A DNA stretch of 64,000 nucleotides. Source: Gottfriedia luciferensis. GTDB lineage: Bacteria > Bacillota > Bacilli > Bacillales > Bacillaceae_G. The stretch spans positions 186,001 through 250,000 of the forward strand of contig NZ_MDKC01000001.1 in the NCBI RefSeq assembly GCF_001712755.1, read 5' to 3'. Below, piece by piece: positions 63,248 to 64,000 of this stretch. Position 1 is the stretch's first letter, and every line of letters begins with the position of its first letter. Under the pieces are notes generated by a model. It saw only the letters and a list, made by a program, of their open reading frames with translations, searched no databases and was not told the DNA's origin. The position numbers were made by a program, and so were the translations under genes.

Positions 63248-63472
63248 TTAACTTCTTTTATTCAATACGATTTCACCGAACATGGCCAATTGATGATTAT
63301 TTAAATTATCTCGATCTATATTTGGTAAAACAACTGAAATAAGAAAATTAACCTCGCTGCTTAAACGAGTGATCTCTTCTAACAAATGAATTTGTATTCC
63401 CTTCATTTCGTTGATTACCTCTAGATACAAATCTTCCTTATTACAATTCAATTCATTATTTTTACTGCTCAT
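63248..63472 (-). CDS. Small hypothetical protein
   Basis: 74 residues with a helical, Leu/Glu-rich middle part (YLEVINEMKGIQIHLLEEI) that could form a coiled coil. Start at ATG 63472, 6 bp after GGAGG. Unrecognised; convergent with the 62840 gene. Confidence 0.6.
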   Translation of the reverse strand: MSSKNNELNCNKEDLYLEVINEMKGIQIHLLEEITRLSSEVNFLISVVLPNIDRDNLNNHQLAMFGEIVLNKRS

Positions 63473-63610
63473 ATCTAACACCTCCAAAGAAAATTATTCG
63501 TTGCAAATGCTTCAATTTCCTTTATGTATATTGCTTTTTTAATTCCAATAAAGTTAATTTTTACATTCTATTAGATTAATAGAATTTTTTTAAGCTTATT
63601 GCAATGCAAT

Positions 63611-63649
63611 AAAAAAACTCAGCCAATAATCTAAAATTATGGCATGAGT
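63611..63649 (-). terminator. Terminator of the last small gene
   Basis: ACTCAGCC / GGCATGAGT with inner ATAAT / ATTAT pairs; T run on the minus strand. Confidence 0.75.
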
Positions 63650-63677
63650 AGGATAACTTATCTCATTTTGCACTAAT

Positions 63678-63908
63678 TCATTCCCCAATATTTTCTTCAA
63701 ACCACTCTTGAAGCTCTCTTAATGATGTAAAGGAGTAAATTTCTTCTCCGTTTTGACCATTATCTATACCGGTGTTTCCCCTAAGAGTAATTTGGCCTTC
63801 TTCTCCAGAAATTAAAATCGCATAAGGATGGTTTATATTTATATACCTTGCATCTAAATCATTATCAATCCAATTCTTACTATTCAAAAATGCTTCGAAA
63901 TGCTCCAT
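63678..63908 (-). CDS. Small acidic hypothetical protein
   Basis: 76 residues, pI clearly acidic, with Trp-containing ends (SKNWIDNDLD and LQEWFEENIGE). Probably a small alpha/beta fold. TAGGAGG site before the ATG. Unrecognised. Confidence 0.65.
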   Translation of the reverse strand: MEHFEAFLNSKNWIDNDLDARYININHPYAILISGEEGQITLRGNTGIDNGQNGEEIYSFTSLRELQEWFEENIGE

Positions 63909-64000
63909 TTACATTCCTCCTATAGTGATATTGTTCCAATTTTTTACAAAAAATAGACCTTAAAAGGATAGTGGAAGAAATTGGATTAATAGCTCAATGA

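Overview
The window is about 64 kb of AT-rich chromosome from an endospore-forming member of the Bacillaceae. This rests on a SpoIIP amidase, a RacA chromosome-anchoring protein with a sigma-H-type promoter, Spo0A-type boxes, and close resemblance of many genes to named Bacillus subtilis families (YpgQ, YpgR, BrxA, YpiP, ThyB, DfrA, YplQ, YfmR, YueI, YkoS/YkoT). No rRNA, tRNA, CRISPR array or phage module was seen. Species cannot be assigned from the sequence alone.

Layout. 1-6.2 kb: 3' part missing of a zinc-binding lipoprotein gene with Zur-type operators, pssA, and two orphan oligopeptide-binding lipoproteins. 6.2-10.2 kb: DedA, CorA and a YcgR/YcgQ-type permease pair with a His-rich loop. 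10.3-14.2 kb: spore-flavoured and unknown genes (Asn/Arg-rich repeat protein, orphan SpoIIP, DUF3888, DUF4190). 14.4-22.2 kb: fhs, a heterodimeric ABC exporter, an unknown gene coupled to a DEAD-box helicase. 22.2-31.8 kb: repeat element A, MBL hydrolase, bsaA, a GH36 alpha-galactosidase and a four-gene membrane glycosylation operon ending in galE, closed by repeat element B. 31.9-41.1 kb: ypgQ, yfmR, ssb paralogue, ypgR, brxA, ypiP, thyA, dfrA, azoR, plsC, yplQ; apart from insertions this follows the B. subtilis bsaA-to-yplQ order as I remember it. 41.2-48.2 kb: iadA, BMP lipoprotein, tatA, DegV, MBL, SCO, Hsp20, GNAT. 48.3-52.1 kb: a two-gene McrBC-like AAA+/nuclease module. 52.5-58.5 kb: GNAT, racA, CNNM/CBS protein, yueI, soluble histidine kinase, DUF4397. 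58.8-64 kb: a purine riboswitch controlling adenine deaminase, a Crp/Fnr regulator, repeat element C, a decayed ric/scdA gene and small unknown genes.

The most unusual structure is a non-coding repeat of about 500 bp present three times (22205-22718, 31284-31782, 61494-61985), plus a probable internally deleted relic near 42.5 kb. Its GCTGTTG end always lies directly 3' of a terminator-like hairpin. In two copies the whole hairpin, with flanking bases (34 and 39 bp), is duplicated on both sides. This looks like a mobile element that targets rho-independent terminators.

Other points of interest: a guanine-type purine riboswitch with an apparent three-hairpin translational switch upstream of ade, two MhqR-type operators around an azoreductase promoter, near-consensus Zur boxes, a three-component glycosylation operon with its own GalE, and the McrBC-like pair. 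Functions given are by family recognition from memory; no database search was run.
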